Shown: positions 19,523-29,122, counted from the first letter of the stretch. The stretch is 64,000 nt of DNA from an uncultured Treponema sp. (GCA_947177175.1 CAMWTK010000003.1:1-64000), one strand, 5' to 3'. The notes: generated by a model from the letters alone, not told the origin. Program-made: numbers and translations.

Positions 19523-19570
19523 CGCCAATCGGCATACATCGAGATATGTTGATTGGCGTGGGATTTTTTT
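19523..19570 (+). terminator. Terminator after fabV
   Basis: CGCCAATC..CATA..TATG..GATTGGCG stem, then tgggaTTTTTTT. Confidence 0.7.
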
Positions 19571-19678
19571 GGCTTTCTGCCGTTGAAAGGATTTACAAAG
19601 TTTGGCAAAGCCGTATATAATAAATAGGTAAAAATATATAAACGTATTTCAAAATATAATCAGTTAAGGGAATTTTTC

Positions 19679-21025
19679 ATGCAACAACGTCATGAAACGG
19701 AGGAACGCTCTTTATTTATCGTGCCGATTATCGTCGGTATCATTACGCTTTTTATCGTCACGTCGGTCATCTATCGTATGCAGGTGGATGCAATCCGGGA
19801 AAAGAAAACGTATGCGCGTGGTTTGGTGCGTTCGGTCAGTTACAGTTTGCAGATTACGCTCGATGAGTATTTTGACATTACACAGTTCCTGCGCACGTAC
19901 ATTGTCAAGCACGACGGCAAGGTGATTGACTTTCAGGACATTGCCGAGTCGCTGTATTTGGAATCTTCATGTATTGACAGTATTCAGCTTGCGCCGGACG
20001 GAGTTGTTACGTATTCGTACCCGCCGCAGCGCGAGAGCGAACGGATTAACCTGTTTACGGATTCGCTGCACCGCGACGACGCAAAATATTCGCGCCTGAC
20101 AAAGCTGACGACGATTACCGGGCCGTTTTCCCAGCGGCGCGGCGGGCGTGGGCTTTCAATCCACACGCCTATTTATCTGAAAAACAGCGAGGGGCAGGAT
20201 TTGTTCTGGGGCTTTTCGGTCGTCACGTTGCGCATGGCGGAAATTTTCCGCGCGGCGCACGTCGCGGACTTGCGGGACGAAGAGTTCAATTATCAGCTCA
20301 AGGCAATCAATCCGCATAGAGGCAAATTGGAGATTGTCGATTGCACCACGTATGAGCCGCTGACCGATGCGGTCACGCACGATTTTGCTATCCATAACAC
20401 GGCATGGGTGTTCTTTGTCATGCCGAAGTCCGGGTGGATGGACAAAAATATGCTGCTCCGCGAAATCCTGATTGGATTCATTTTCCTGCTTGTCCTTCCG
20501 TTCAGCGCGAATTCGCTGTGGAAACTGCTCCAGCGCGAATCCGTGTTCAAGCGGCTGACGTACATCGACACGCTGACGGGATTGTACAACAGCCGCAAAT
20601 TCCATGAGATTCTGCGTGAGCTGCACGAGAAGAAAAAGACGGCGGGCATTCTGTATATCGACCTGAACAAATTCAAGCCCGTGAATGATACGTATGGACA
20701 CAAGACGGGCGACGAGTTGCTGTCTATCGTGGCGAAAAAACTGAAAAACGTCGTGCGCAGCGGCGATGAGGTGTTCCGTATCGGCGGCGACGAATTCACG
20801 ATTGTCGTGTTCAACGAAATCAGCGTCGGCGGGCTTTCCGGCCTAACGCAGCGTATCAAGACATCGATTGCCCGCGAGACGGTGCTCGGAAACGCAAAGG
20901 TTCACGTGACCGCAAGTATCGGCTACGCCCGCTATCCGCAGGACGGCGCGCGCTTTGAGAACGTCATTCAGATTGCAGAAGAAATGATGTACGCCGACAA
21001 AAAAGCAATGGGCGAAGACCGCTGA
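19679..21025 (+). CDS. Membrane-anchored diguanylate cyclase (GGDEF)
   Basis: TM-periplasmic-TM N-terminus; DTLTGLYNSRKFHEIL; FRIGGDEFTIVVF (GGDEF). Confidence 0.92.
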   Translation: MQQRHETEERSLFIVPIIVGIITLFIVTSVIYRMQVDAIREKKTYARGLVRSVSYSLQITLDEYFDITQFLRTYIVKHDGKVIDFQDIAESLYLESSCIDSIQLAPDGVVTYSYPPQRESERINLFTDSLHRDDAKYSRLTKLTTITGPFSQRRGGRGLSIHTPIYLKNSEGQDLFWGFSVVTLRMAEIFRAAHVADLRDEEFNYQLKAINPHRGKLEIVDCTTYEPLTDAVTHDFAIHNTAWVFFVMPKSGWMDKNMLLREILIGFIFLLVLPFSANSLWKLLQRESVFKRLTYIDTLTGLYNSRKFHEILRELHEKKKTAGILYIDLNKFKPVNDTYGHKTGDELLSIVAKKLKNVVRSGDEVFRIGGDEFTIVVFNEISVGGLSGLTQRIKTSIARETVLGNAKVHVTASIGYARYPQDGARFENVIQIAEEMMYADKKAMGEDR

Positions 21026-21057
21026 CATCTGCCCGCGGGGCGTTCGTGTAAAGCTAA

Positions 21058-21127
21058 GCGGTAGAAGGGAGTCGAACCCTCCTCACAGGCTTGGGAAGCC
21101 CGGGTACTACCGATGTACTACTACCGC
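21058..21127 (-). tRNA. tRNA-Gly(CCC)
   Basis: GCGGTAG/CTACCGC acceptor stem, CGGGC-TTCCCAA-GCCTG anticodon arm, GGTTCGACTCC T-arm. Confidence 0.93.
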
Positions 21128-21137
21128 ATCTCATAGT

Positions 21138-21182
21138 AGCATAGCGCAAACTGTTGAAAAATGCAACTGCTTTGACTATAAT
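21138..21182. promoter_or_regulatory. Two interleaved divergent promoters (tRNA-Gly minus; pseudouridine synthase plus)
   Basis: Minus: TTGCAT-17-TATGCT (21166 to 21138). Plus: TTGAAA 21154-21159, 17 bp, TATAAT 21177-21182. Confidence 0.65.
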
Positions 21183-21188
21183 AGAAGC

Positions 21189-21944
21189 ATGAAAATCACG
21201 CCCGATTATACCGTCCTGCACAGAGATGACGACATTGTGGTGCTCAACAAGCGCAGCGGCTTGCTCATTGCCGCCGACCGCTATGACGAGACTGCGCCCC
21301 GTTTGGACGTGATTGCAAAAGAATCGTTCGGGACGTTGTTCGCCGTGCACCGGATTGACAAGGACACAAGCGGCTGCGTGATATATGCGCGCAACGCGGA
21401 GTCGCACCGTGCGCTTTCGGGGCAGTTTGAGCGGCGCGACGTACAGAAATGCTACCATTGTTTGGTGTACGGTCGTCCGCTGTGGGAAGAAACGCGCGTG
21501 GACGTGAGGCTGCTGCCCGACGGCGACGCGCGGCACCGCACGGTCGCTCATGCGCGCCGTGGAAAAGAGGCCGTCACGGATTTCCACCTGCTCGGTGTGT
21601 GCGGTTCGTACAGCTGGATAGAAGCGCGGCCGCTTACGGGGCGGACTCATCAGATCCGTGCGCACCTCAAAGAAATCGGTCTGAGCATTGTGTGCGACCC
21701 GCTCTACAGCGGAAACCAAAAGCCCGTGCGCCTGAGCGAAATCAAGCGTTCGTGGCGCGGCGACGCGGACGAGGAACGCCCGCTGCTCAATCGGCTTGCG
21801 CTGCATGCATATCAATTGACGATCGCGCACCCAAAAACGGGCGAGCAGATGACGTTCACCGCACCGTACCCGAAAGACATGGAAGCCACGCGCCGGCAGC
21901 TCGCGTCGATTTTTGGCGCAGATCCGTTGGGAAACGCCCGGTGA
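21189..21944 (+). CDS. RluA-family 23S/tRNA pseudouridine synthase
   Basis: VLNKRSGLLI; VHRIDKDTSGCVIYARN; LTGRTHQIRAHL. Confidence 0.93.
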   Translation: MKITPDYTVLHRDDDIVVLNKRSGLLIAADRYDETAPRLDVIAKESFGTLFAVHRIDKDTSGCVIYARNAESHRALSGQFERRDVQKCYHCLVYGRPLWEETRVDVRLLPDGDARHRTVAHARRGKEAVTDFHLLGVCGSYSWIEARPLTGRTHQIRAHLKEIGLSIVCDPLYSGNQKPVRLSEIKRSWRGDADEERPLLNRLALHAYQLTIAHPKTGEQMTFTAPYPKDMEATRRQLASIFGADPLGNAR

Positions 21945-22045
21945 AAGAACGCATGGTGCGTGCCGGTGGCAGCCGTTTTCCGGGCGGGCGTGTTTGTCTT
22001 GTGTTCGTCTTTTATCGCATATTCGTTGGGGAGAAGGTATCGTTG

Positions 22046-23014
22046 ATGCGAAAGCCGCTCCTGTTTGTCTTTCTGCTGTCGCTTTGCCTTTGTCGTATTG
22101 TTGCCGACGATTATGTTGCCATTGAACCGCGCATTGGTATTATGGGCGGCACGGTGGGCGAATATCTGTTCATGCAGAAAAGCGACGGCCATTGGAATAA
22201 GAATTCGTATTTGGAATGGGAAGAAGTGCTGTTGCCCACGCTTGGGGTGGCGGTGACGGGTATGTTCGGGTCGATCTCGGTGTCGGCGTATGTTGACGGC
22301 GTGGTAAGCCCGCGCTTCCGGGGAATCCGTTCGGGCAACATGTACGATTCGGATTGGAAAATCGAAGGCATAAAGACCAATTATTCGATAAGCGAAAACG
22401 TGGCGACAAGCAACGTGCAGACGGGCGTAGTGCTGCGCTACGACTTTGCGCTGCTGCCGTTTTTGCGCGTCGCGCCGTTTGCGGAAATATCGTATGGCTA
22501 CAAATCGTTTGAGGCGAACAACGGCTACGGTTGGTACGGCGATACGGTCGCTTGGGACGATCCGGGCGCGCATTATTACCCCGACGGAAAATACGTGCTG
22601 TGCGGGATTGATTATTACTGCCATACGCTTTCGGTGTATGCGGGGCTGTCGTTTCGCTTTCTATGTTCCGCGCGCGTGTCGGTGCAGGCGGACGCGGCGT
22701 TTTTGCCGTATGCCTATGTGTATGCCGAAGACTGCCATTATACCAACGTGGCGCGCACCAAAGGCCGGTATTATGTGGACATCGTTCATGCGTTCGGCAC
22801 GCGGTGCAAGGCGTCGCTTTCGGTTGCGTTCCGCGTCAGCCGGTTCTGGGAACTGGGCATTACGGTGACGGGGCTTGCGGGCGGCGTGGAGCGGGGCGAT
22901 ACCTACGAAAGAGATACCGCCACAAACAGACTGTACCAGAACAAAGGCTATCAGGGCGGGTTTTCTGTATACGAAGCGTCCGCGCGGCTTTCCACAAAAG
23001 TCTTTGTTTTTTAG
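22046..23014 (+). CDS. Omptin-family-like outer-membrane aspartyl protease
   Basis: Signal peptide MRKPLLFVFLLSLCLCRIVA; VGEYLF, LEWEEVLLPTLG; RSGNMYDSDW (D-x-D) and YAEDCHYTN (D-x-H) match omptin active-site positions. Confidence 0.78.
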   Translation: MRKPLLFVFLLSLCLCRIVADDYVAIEPRIGIMGGTVGEYLFMQKSDGHWNKNSYLEWEEVLLPTLGVAVTGMFGSISVSAYVDGVVSPRFRGIRSGNMYDSDWKIEGIKTNYSISENVATSNVQTGVVLRYDFALLPFLRVAPFAEISYGYKSFEANNGYGWYGDTVAWDDPGAHYYPDGKYVLCGIDYYCHTLSVYAGLSFRFLCSARVSVQADAAFLPYAYVYAEDCHYTNVARTKGRYYVDIVHAFGTRCKASLSVAFRVSRFWELGITVTGLAGGVERGDTYERDTATNRLYQNKGYQGGFSVYEASARLSTKVFVF

Positions 23015-23089
23015 CGTGTAATTTTTTTAACGGTTTTTTATTTTTCATGCTATAATTTAAGTGCTGATATACGGCAACGGAGGCGCACC

Positions 23090-23740
23090 ATGAAGAAAAT
23101 CATTACTATCAGCCGCGAATTTGGCTGCGGCGGACGTGTTATCGGTCAGGCAGTGGCAAAAGAACTCGGATATGATTTTTACGACAAAGAAATAATCGAC
23201 TTGTCGGCAAAGGAGAGCGGGCTTTCGGCAGATTTTATCGCGAAGAACGAGCAGAGCATTTCTTCCGGGTGGTTGTACAATCTGCTGTTGGGTTCGAGCT
23301 ATGCGGACGCGCACATGGGGTCGCACACGCACGCCCATTCCGCGCAGCCGGCCGTGCTGCCGCTTGCGGATCAGGTGTTCAACGCGCAGCGGCGGACAAT
23401 CCTGTCGTTGGCAAAGAAAGGCCCGTGCGTCATTGTGGGGCGGTGCGCGGATTATATTCTGAGTACGTCCAATGAAATCGACCAAAGCGAACTGCTGGAC
23501 GTGTTCATCTATGCCGATATGGACGACAAGATACAGCGCGCCGTGGCTTGCTATGACATTCCCGAAAAGGACGCGAAAAAAGTCATTCAGCAGCGGAACA
23601 AACGGCGCGCGAATCATTACAATATGTTCACCGAGCATGTCTGGGGCGAGCGCACGAATTACGATTTGTTGGTGAACAGCTCCGTGCTCGGCTTGGACGG
23701 CACGGCGCAGTTTATCGCGCAGTTTGCCCGGCAGGCGTAA
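23090..23740 (+). CDS. Cytidylate kinase-like family protein (Cmk2-type)
   Basis: MKKIITISREFGCGGRVIGQAVAKELGYDFYDKEII. Confidence 0.87.
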   Translation: MKKIITISREFGCGGRVIGQAVAKELGYDFYDKEIIDLSAKESGLSADFIAKNEQSISSGWLYNLLLGSSYADAHMGSHTHAHSAQPAVLPLADQVFNAQRRTILSLAKKGPCVIVGRCADYILSTSNEIDQSELLDVFIYADMDDKIQRAVACYDIPEKDAKKVIQQRNKRRANHYNMFTEHVWGERTNYDLLVNSSVLGLDGTAQFIAQFARQA

Positions 23741-23755
23741 GGGCATAACGTTCCG

Positions 23756-25045
23756 TTACGCCTGCGGCAAGGTAATGCGCACGCTTTTGATCCGCCGTTG
23801 GCACTGCTCCTCAATACGGTAGGCAATGCCGTCCACCGTGATTGCCTCGCCGCTTTCGGGCAGCGCGTCAAAATGCTCAAGCAGGTAGCCGCCGAGCGTG
23901 TCATAGTCCTCGCTGTCAAGGTCAAGGTTCAGCAGCTCGTTTACGTCGGTCAGGCGCAGGTCGCCGGGAATGATGAACTCGGTGGGCGACAGTGCCTGAA
24001 TACGCTTTGCGGGCAGCGGCTCTTTGGTCGGGTGTTCCATAATCGTGCCGCCGAACACCGCGCGCAGAATGTCGTCCATAGTTACAATACCGCTGTTGCT
24101 GCCCGTCTCGTCCACGGCAACGGCAAAATGCACTTGCTCCGCCTTGAACGTTTGTAGCAGCTCAAGCGCGGTCAGCGTTTCGGGCACGAACAGCGCGGGG
24201 CGCATGCTGCGCCTGACAAACGACGCGCCGTTGCGGCTGGTCAGCAGCACGTTCTTATAATACAGCATGCCCACCACGTTCGTAAAATCACCGTCGCAGA
24301 CGGGCAGCCGCGAATAGCCCGTGTCGGCAAACACCTTGACCACTTCGCTATATGTCGCGTCAACCGGCACGAACTGCACGCGGCTGCGGTGGCTCATAAT
24401 GTCGCGGATACGCAAGTCGGTGAACTCAAAAATGCGGTACAGCATCCGTTTTTCGCTGTGCTCGAGCGTGCCTTCCGTCTCGCCCACGTTTATCAGCGAC
24501 TTTAGCTCCGCTTCGGTAATCAGCTGCTTGTCGTAATGCAAGAAGCGGTTGATGATGACCGTAATGCCTTCGGTCAGTTTGGTAAAAATCCACACGATTG
24601 GCATGAAGATTTTTTGCAGGACGATGAGCGGGCGGGAATTGCGGCTTGCAATGCCCACGGGATTGACGGTCGCAACGGTTTTCGGCACGATTTCGCCAAA
24701 AATGGTCAGCACGAACGCCATGACAATCGTCGCGTAGGTCGTGCCCTGGCTACCGGCAATGGTGATTGCCACGGTCGCGCCCAGGCCCGACGCGAGCGAG
24801 GTGACGAAGTTTATGCCGATAAGCACGAGCGAAAGCAGGCGGTTCATGTCGCTTTTGAGGTAGGCAATCCGCTTTGCCGGCGTGTTGGCGGCGTTCCCGT
24901 TTGCGTCATGGCTTTCTTTTTTGAGCAGCTGCCGCAGCGTGATTTTTGAGATAGAAAGGTACGCCGTCTCAGACGAGGCGAAAAAGCCGACGACGTACAC
25001 GAGGAGCGCGGTTACGATAACCGGCAGGACGACGGAAAGAATCAT
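23756..25045 (-). CDS. Hemolysin-family/CNNM (DUF21)-CBS-CorC_HlyC membrane protein
   Basis: DUF21 TM region, paired CBS (IMSHRSRVQFVPVD), C-terminal CorC domain. Confidence 0.9.
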   Translation of the reverse strand: MILSVVLPVIVTALLVYVVGFFASSETAYLSISKITLRQLLKKESHDANGNAANTPAKRIAYLKSDMNRLLSLVLIGINFVTSLASGLGATVAITIAGSQGTTYATIVMAFVLTIFGEIVPKTVATVNPVGIASRNSRPLIVLQKIFMPIVWIFTKLTEGITVIINRFLHYDKQLITEAELKSLINVGETEGTLEHSEKRMLYRIFEFTDLRIRDIMSHRSRVQFVPVDATYSEVVKVFADTGYSRLPVCDGDFTNVVGMLYYKNVLLTSRNGASFVRRSMRPALFVPETLTALELLQTFKAEQVHFAVAVDETGSNSGIVTMDDILRAVFGGTIMEHPTKEPLPAKRIQALSPTEFIIPGDLRLTDVNELLNLDLDSEDYDTLGGYLLEHFDALPESGEAITVDGIAYRIEEQCQRRIKSVRITLPQA

Positions 25046-26325
25046 AGCGCACCCCCGTTTTCGCGGACGCAGTGGATTTGCGCCACGCGCAGCCCGTCCA
25101 TGCGGGTGACGACAAAGCGGTAGCCGTTCGACTTAAGCACTTCTCCCACGCCGGGAATGCGCCCGAGCCGCTCGCAGACAAAGCCCGCTACGGTCTCGCT
25201 GTCGCCCGCTTGCAGGCGGACATGCAGCAGCTCCTCAAAGTCGCTCAGGCGAGTTGCGCCGTCAATGAAAAAGTCGTCGGTGTTCGTGACTTGCAAGTCA
25301 GCGGCGTGTCCGCCTTGTTCCTTGTCATCGGCAATGTTGCCAAGGATCTGGTGCGCAATGTCCTCGGTGGTGAGGATGCCGTCCGTCCCGCTGTATTCGT
25401 CAATGACAATGGCAATGCTCTGCCGGTCGTTGTGCAGCAGTTCCTGAATCGCGCTCATTTTGGTGCTGCCGGGAATAAAAATCGGCTTGCGCATGACCTT
25501 TTCGGCGGTGCAACCGGCGCGGTCGCCCTCATAGAACAGCAAGTCCTTGACGTACAGCACGCCGATAATGTCGTCGATGTCGTCCTTGATGACGGGAAAG
25601 CGCGAATAGCGCGTGCGCTCGCTCAGCTGCACGATATCGCGGTAGCGCATATCGGCGGGAATCGTGACGACGCGCGTGCGCGGGATCATGATGTCGGTCG
25701 CGTCCAAGTCGGTGAATTTGAACACGCGGCTCAGCATGGTTTTCTCGCCTTTTTCGAGCACGCCTTCTTCGCCGCCCACGTCAATGAACGTCTTGATTTC
25801 TTCTTCGGTGAACGACACGTGCTTGGTCTTGGTGTTGATGCCGAACAGCCGCAGGATACCGCGGGAAATGCCCGTAAAAATGGCGACGAACGGCTTGAGC
25901 ACGATATACAGCACCGTCACAAAACGGCTCACGCCAAAGGCGAACGGTTCGGGGTGGCGCGTGGTAACGATTTTGGGGGTGATTTCGCCGAACAGCAACA
26001 GCAGAATCGTCGCCACGGCGGTTGAGACGCTCAGCCCCGCCGGACCGAACAGCCGCAGCGCGATTGACGTAAGAATGACCGAAAGCATGACGTTTACCAG
26101 CTCGTTCGCCACGAGCAGGGTGTTCAGCAGGCTTTCTTTGTGGTCGAGCAGTTTTCCCACGCGCACGGCTTTTTTGTCGCCCTGCTCGCGCAGGAAATGC
26201 ACGCGCAGCTTGTTCACGCCAAGGAACGCGCTTTCTGCCGCCGAGAACAGCATGGAACAGACGACACACGCCGCGGCGGCAATCAGCAGGACGACAAACG
26301 AATCGGACGGAGGTTCGGGATCCAT
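25042..26325 (-). CDS. Hemolysin-family/CNNM (DUF21)-CBS-CorC_HlyC membrane protein, paralogue of the previous
   Basis: DATDIMIPRTRVVTIPADMRYRDIV; VIDEYSGTDGILTTEDI; 4-nt overlap with the next gene. Confidence 0.92.
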   Translation of the reverse strand: MDPEPPSDSFVVLLIAAAACVVCSMLFSAAESAFLGVNKLRVHFLREQGDKKAVRVGKLLDHKESLLNTLLVANELVNVMLSVILTSIALRLFGPAGLSVSTAVATILLLLFGEITPKIVTTRHPEPFAFGVSRFVTVLYIVLKPFVAIFTGISRGILRLFGINTKTKHVSFTEEEIKTFIDVGGEEGVLEKGEKTMLSRVFKFTDLDATDIMIPRTRVVTIPADMRYRDIVQLSERTRYSRFPVIKDDIDDIIGVLYVKDLLFYEGDRAGCTAEKVMRKPIFIPGSTKMSAIQELLHNDRQSIAIVIDEYSGTDGILTTEDIAHQILGNIADDKEQGGHAADLQVTNTDDFFIDGATRLSDFEELLHVRLQAGDSETVAGFVCERLGRIPGVGEVLKSNGYRFVVTRMDGLRVAQIHCVRENGGAL

Positions 26326-26327
26326 GG

Positions 26328-27386
26328 TTACTCCGCCGCAGGCGCGCCGGAATCGGTTTCGGTCGTGTCTGCCTCGCTTTCGTCCTGTGCCGGTTCGCTC
26401 ATGCGGTCGTCAATCGCCTGGAGCAACAGCGCAATCTGCGGGGCGCGGTCGCTGTCGGGTGCGGCATCATACGAGGCCTGCACGTATTTCTTGATCTGCG
26501 CGTAGTCCGGGTCGCCGCTGCCCGCAAGGAAATAGCCCGCGTAGTAGTACGCCTGCTGCTTTTCTTCCGGGGAAAGAAATTTGTTCTTTGCCGCGTCAAC
26601 AAAAGCCGCCACCATGCCCTGCGGGTCATTGTCAAGCGCGGCGTTGGTTGCCCGCGCGTCCGCAAGGGCAAGCACGTATTTTCCGAGCAGCCCCGTCTTG
26701 TTCTTGGGGTCAAGCGCGAGCACCTGTTCGGCAAGCGGCGCGAACGCATACGTCTGGCGCGGGTCGGCAATCTCATACAGCGCGTCGATTGCCCGCACCT
26801 TGTCTTCGTCCGAGCCTGCGTCAAGGGCCGCATACGCCGCGTCAAAGTCGGCAATCGCCTCGGCGTTCTGTGCGATTTCGTTCCTAAAGTCGTCTGCCGT
26901 CTGGAGCGTGGTGTCGTAGAACAGCGCGGTAATCGGGTAGCCTTCTTTGGTCAGCAGGAAGAACATCGGGCTCATCTGTACGCCGTACACGGTGGCAAGC
27001 TTCATGTTCTCTTCGAGCGCGGCGGACAACGCCTCGTCCTCCTGCGCCTGCTCATAGCGGCTGTTCGAGAAATCAAGGTTGACCAACACGTAGTCGCCCG
27101 TAATGTCCGCAAGGAATTCGTCCTTGTTCAGCAGGTTTTCTTTCAGAATGACGCTGAGCTGATCCTGATCGTCCGCGCTGAAGAACAGGATGATTTTCTT
27201 GTCTGCCTGCTGCGCGGCGATTTTTGCGTCGTCAAGGTTGTCAAGCCAGTGCGTTGCGTCAACGGTCTTGGAAAGGTCGAGGTGCGGGGCGAACGACGGC
27301 CGCGCCGTCTTCTTGCACGCAACGAACGAAAGTGCCGCACCAAGCGCGGCGGCGAACATCAGCATCTTTTTCATATTCATAGACAT
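26328..27386 (-). CDS. Thioredoxin-fold-like lipoprotein
   Basis: Lipobox LSFVAC; DDAKIAAQQADKKIILFFSADDQDQLS resembles DUF255/thioredoxin-like N-terminus. Confidence 0.6.
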   Translation of the reverse strand: MSMNMKKMLMFAAALGAALSFVACKKTARPSFAPHLDLSKTVDATHWLDNLDDAKIAAQQADKKIILFFSADDQDQLSVILKENLLNKDEFLADITGDYVLVNLDFSNSRYEQAQEDEALSAALEENMKLATVYGVQMSPMFFLLTKEGYPITALFYDTTLQTADDFRNEIAQNAEAIADFDAAYAALDAGSDEDKVRAIDALYEIADPRQTYAFAPLAEQVLALDPKNKTGLLGKYVLALADARATNAALDNDPQGMVAAFVDAAKNKFLSPEEKQQAYYYAGYFLAGSGDPDYAQIKKYVQASYDAAPDSDRAPQIALLLQAIDDRMSEPAQDESEADTTETDSGAPAAE

Positions 27387-27556
27387 CTCCCTAAAAAGTC
27401 TTTTATGATTCCCTACCACTATAACAGAATCGCGCGGGATATGCTATACAAAAACGATAAAAATGCCCCCGGCAGCACGTCAGCCGCTGCGGCGCGTTGT
27501 TTTAGTTAGCATGAAAGCATGAAAAAATACACGGAGCAAAAGCGGGCAGTTGTCCT

Positions 27557-27605
27557 GCGGAGATTCCAAGTCAGACTTGAAATCTCCGCGGCTTTGTGCG
27601 ACAAT
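27557..27605 (+). promoter_or_regulatory. 15-bp stem inverted repeat overlapping a TTGAAA-17-GACAAT promoter of the DUF4143 ATPase
   Basis: gcggagattccaagt CAG acttgaaatctccgc (one mismatch); TTGAAA 27578-27583, GACAAT 27600-27605, ATG 27612. Confidence 0.5.
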
Positions 27606-27611
27606 CACCGT

Positions 27612-28826
27612 ATGATACATAGAAACGTCTCACGCTACCTCCAGTCCTGCATGAGGGATTATTTTTCCGTTGCGGTTTTTGGCCCGCGCCAGTGCGGAAA
27701 GACGACCCTTGTCAGGGAGCTTTACCCGGACTTTTCCTACGCGAACCTTGAGGACATGAACACGCGCGCGCTTGCAAAGAACGACCCCGATGAATTCTTC
27801 ACGCGTTTTCCCGAGCCGGTGATAATCGACGAGATTCAGCGCGTGCCGGAGCTTCTGAGTGCCGTCCAAGTCCGTATTGACAAGAACAGAAAGCGCGGCC
27901 AGTACATACTGACCGGCAGTCAGCAGATTCCGCTGAAGAATTCCGTCTCCCAGTCGCTGGCGGGAAGGATTGCGATCGTGCAGATGCAGCCGCTTTCCAT
28001 GCGGGAACTTACGGCGAGCGGCATAGAGCTTGACCGCGACACGCAGCTTGTCTCCGGCTGTATGCCGTTCCTTTTTTCCGAGAAAGGGCGCAAGCCGTTT
28101 GAGTATTATCGGAATTACGTGCAGACCTATCTGGAAAAAGACATCGCGCAGGTGGGGGCAGTGCATGACTTGTTGCGTTTTGAGAATTTCTTGCGGCTGC
28201 TTGCGGGGCGCACGGGGCAGCTGGTGAACAATTCGGCTCTTGCCGTAGAGGTCGGCGTGTCGAGCACGACGGTTGGATCATGGCTTTCGATTTTAGAGGC
28301 ATCGCACCTGGTCTATATCCTCCGCCCGTGGTATGCGAGCAGGACGAGCCAGGTGGTCAAGACACCGAAAGTGTATTTCTGCGACACGGGACTTGCCTCC
28401 TATCTGCTCGGCATTGAGACTCCCGGTCAGATGCAGCGCGACCCCTTGCTGGGCAGTCTCTTTGAGAACCTCGTGGTGTCCGAGGCACTCAAAGCCCGCT
28501 ATGACAGCGGCGCAGAGCCGGACCTGTATTTTTTTAGGAACAGCAAGGGGCTTGAGATTGACCTCATCTTGAAGACGAACCGAAGCCTGCGCCTTTTTGA
28601 GGTGAAGAGCGGCAAGAGCCTGAACGATGAGTTCACGAGGAACATGCGGAAATTCCGCGAGCAGTATGCTTCCCATGTCTCCCATGCCGGGGACAGTCCC
28701 GTGCTCGGCACGGTGATTTACAGCGGCGAGACCTACGCCTCATATAAGGACTTTGCCTATTCCAATTACCGTGAGACGGGAAGCCTGTTCGAGCCGGAAG
28801 AAGAGCCGTTCGCGCTTGATTTTTGA
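27612..28826 (+). CDS. AAA-family ATPase with DUF4143 domain
   Basis: FGPRQCGKTTLVRELYP Walker A; YILTGSQQ; C-terminal EIDLILKTNRSLRLFEVKSGK nuclease-like region. Confidence 0.9.
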   Translation: MIHRNVSRYLQSCMRDYFSVAVFGPRQCGKTTLVRELYPDFSYANLEDMNTRALAKNDPDEFFTRFPEPVIIDEIQRVPELLSAVQVRIDKNRKRGQYILTGSQQIPLKNSVSQSLAGRIAIVQMQPLSMRELTASGIELDRDTQLVSGCMPFLFSEKGRKPFEYYRNYVQTYLEKDIAQVGAVHDLLRFENFLRLLAGRTGQLVNNSALAVEVGVSSTTVGSWLSILEASHLVYILRPWYASRTSQVVKTPKVYFCDTGLASYLLGIETPGQMQRDPLLGSLFENLVVSEALKARYDSGAEPDLYFFRNSKGLEIDLILKTNRSLRLFEVKSGKSLNDEFTRNMRKFREQYASHVSHAGDSPVLGTVIYSGETYASYKDFAYSNYRETGSLFEPEEEPFALDF

Positions 28827-28886
28827 CCGCCTGTGGGCGGGCTTGCAGATTGAAACGCAAAGCCGCCGCCGATTGTAGCGTTCCGC

Positions 28887-28996
28887 GCATAGATGTAACG
28901 CGTCGTTCTAGCTAGAGTGACGCATCATATTAGTTAGAATGACGCATCATGCTAACTAGAGTTACGCGTCATGCCAGTTAGGCTGACGCGGCATAT
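28887..28996. repeat. Five degenerate tandem copies of a 22-bp unit
   Basis: Units begin 28887, 28909, 28931, 28953, 28975; core TAGTTAGAGTGACGCATCATGC. Confidence 0.85.
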
Positions 28997-29018
28997 CGCT
29001 GCCGGGGGGACATAAAAA

Positions 29019-29047
29019 ACAGCCGCCCAGTTTTGCTGGACGGCTGT
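29019..29047 (-). terminator. Terminator of the DUF4469 gene
   Basis: acagccgcccag-ttttg-ctggacggctgt; T6 on the minus strand. Confidence 0.75.
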
Positions 29048-29122
29048 CAGGAGGAAATGTTCACGGTCACTCTGCCGCAATATATAGGATATGGAACCTT
29101 CGGGAGGAATTACGCGGTTCGG

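Noticed and set aside
18308-19528. 406-aa minus ORF opposite fabV
   Set aside because: Antisense shadow of an unmistakable FabV/Ter CDS.
28887-28996. CRISPR array
   Set aside because: 22-bp units are contiguous and degenerate with no unique spacers, and no cas genes are nearby.
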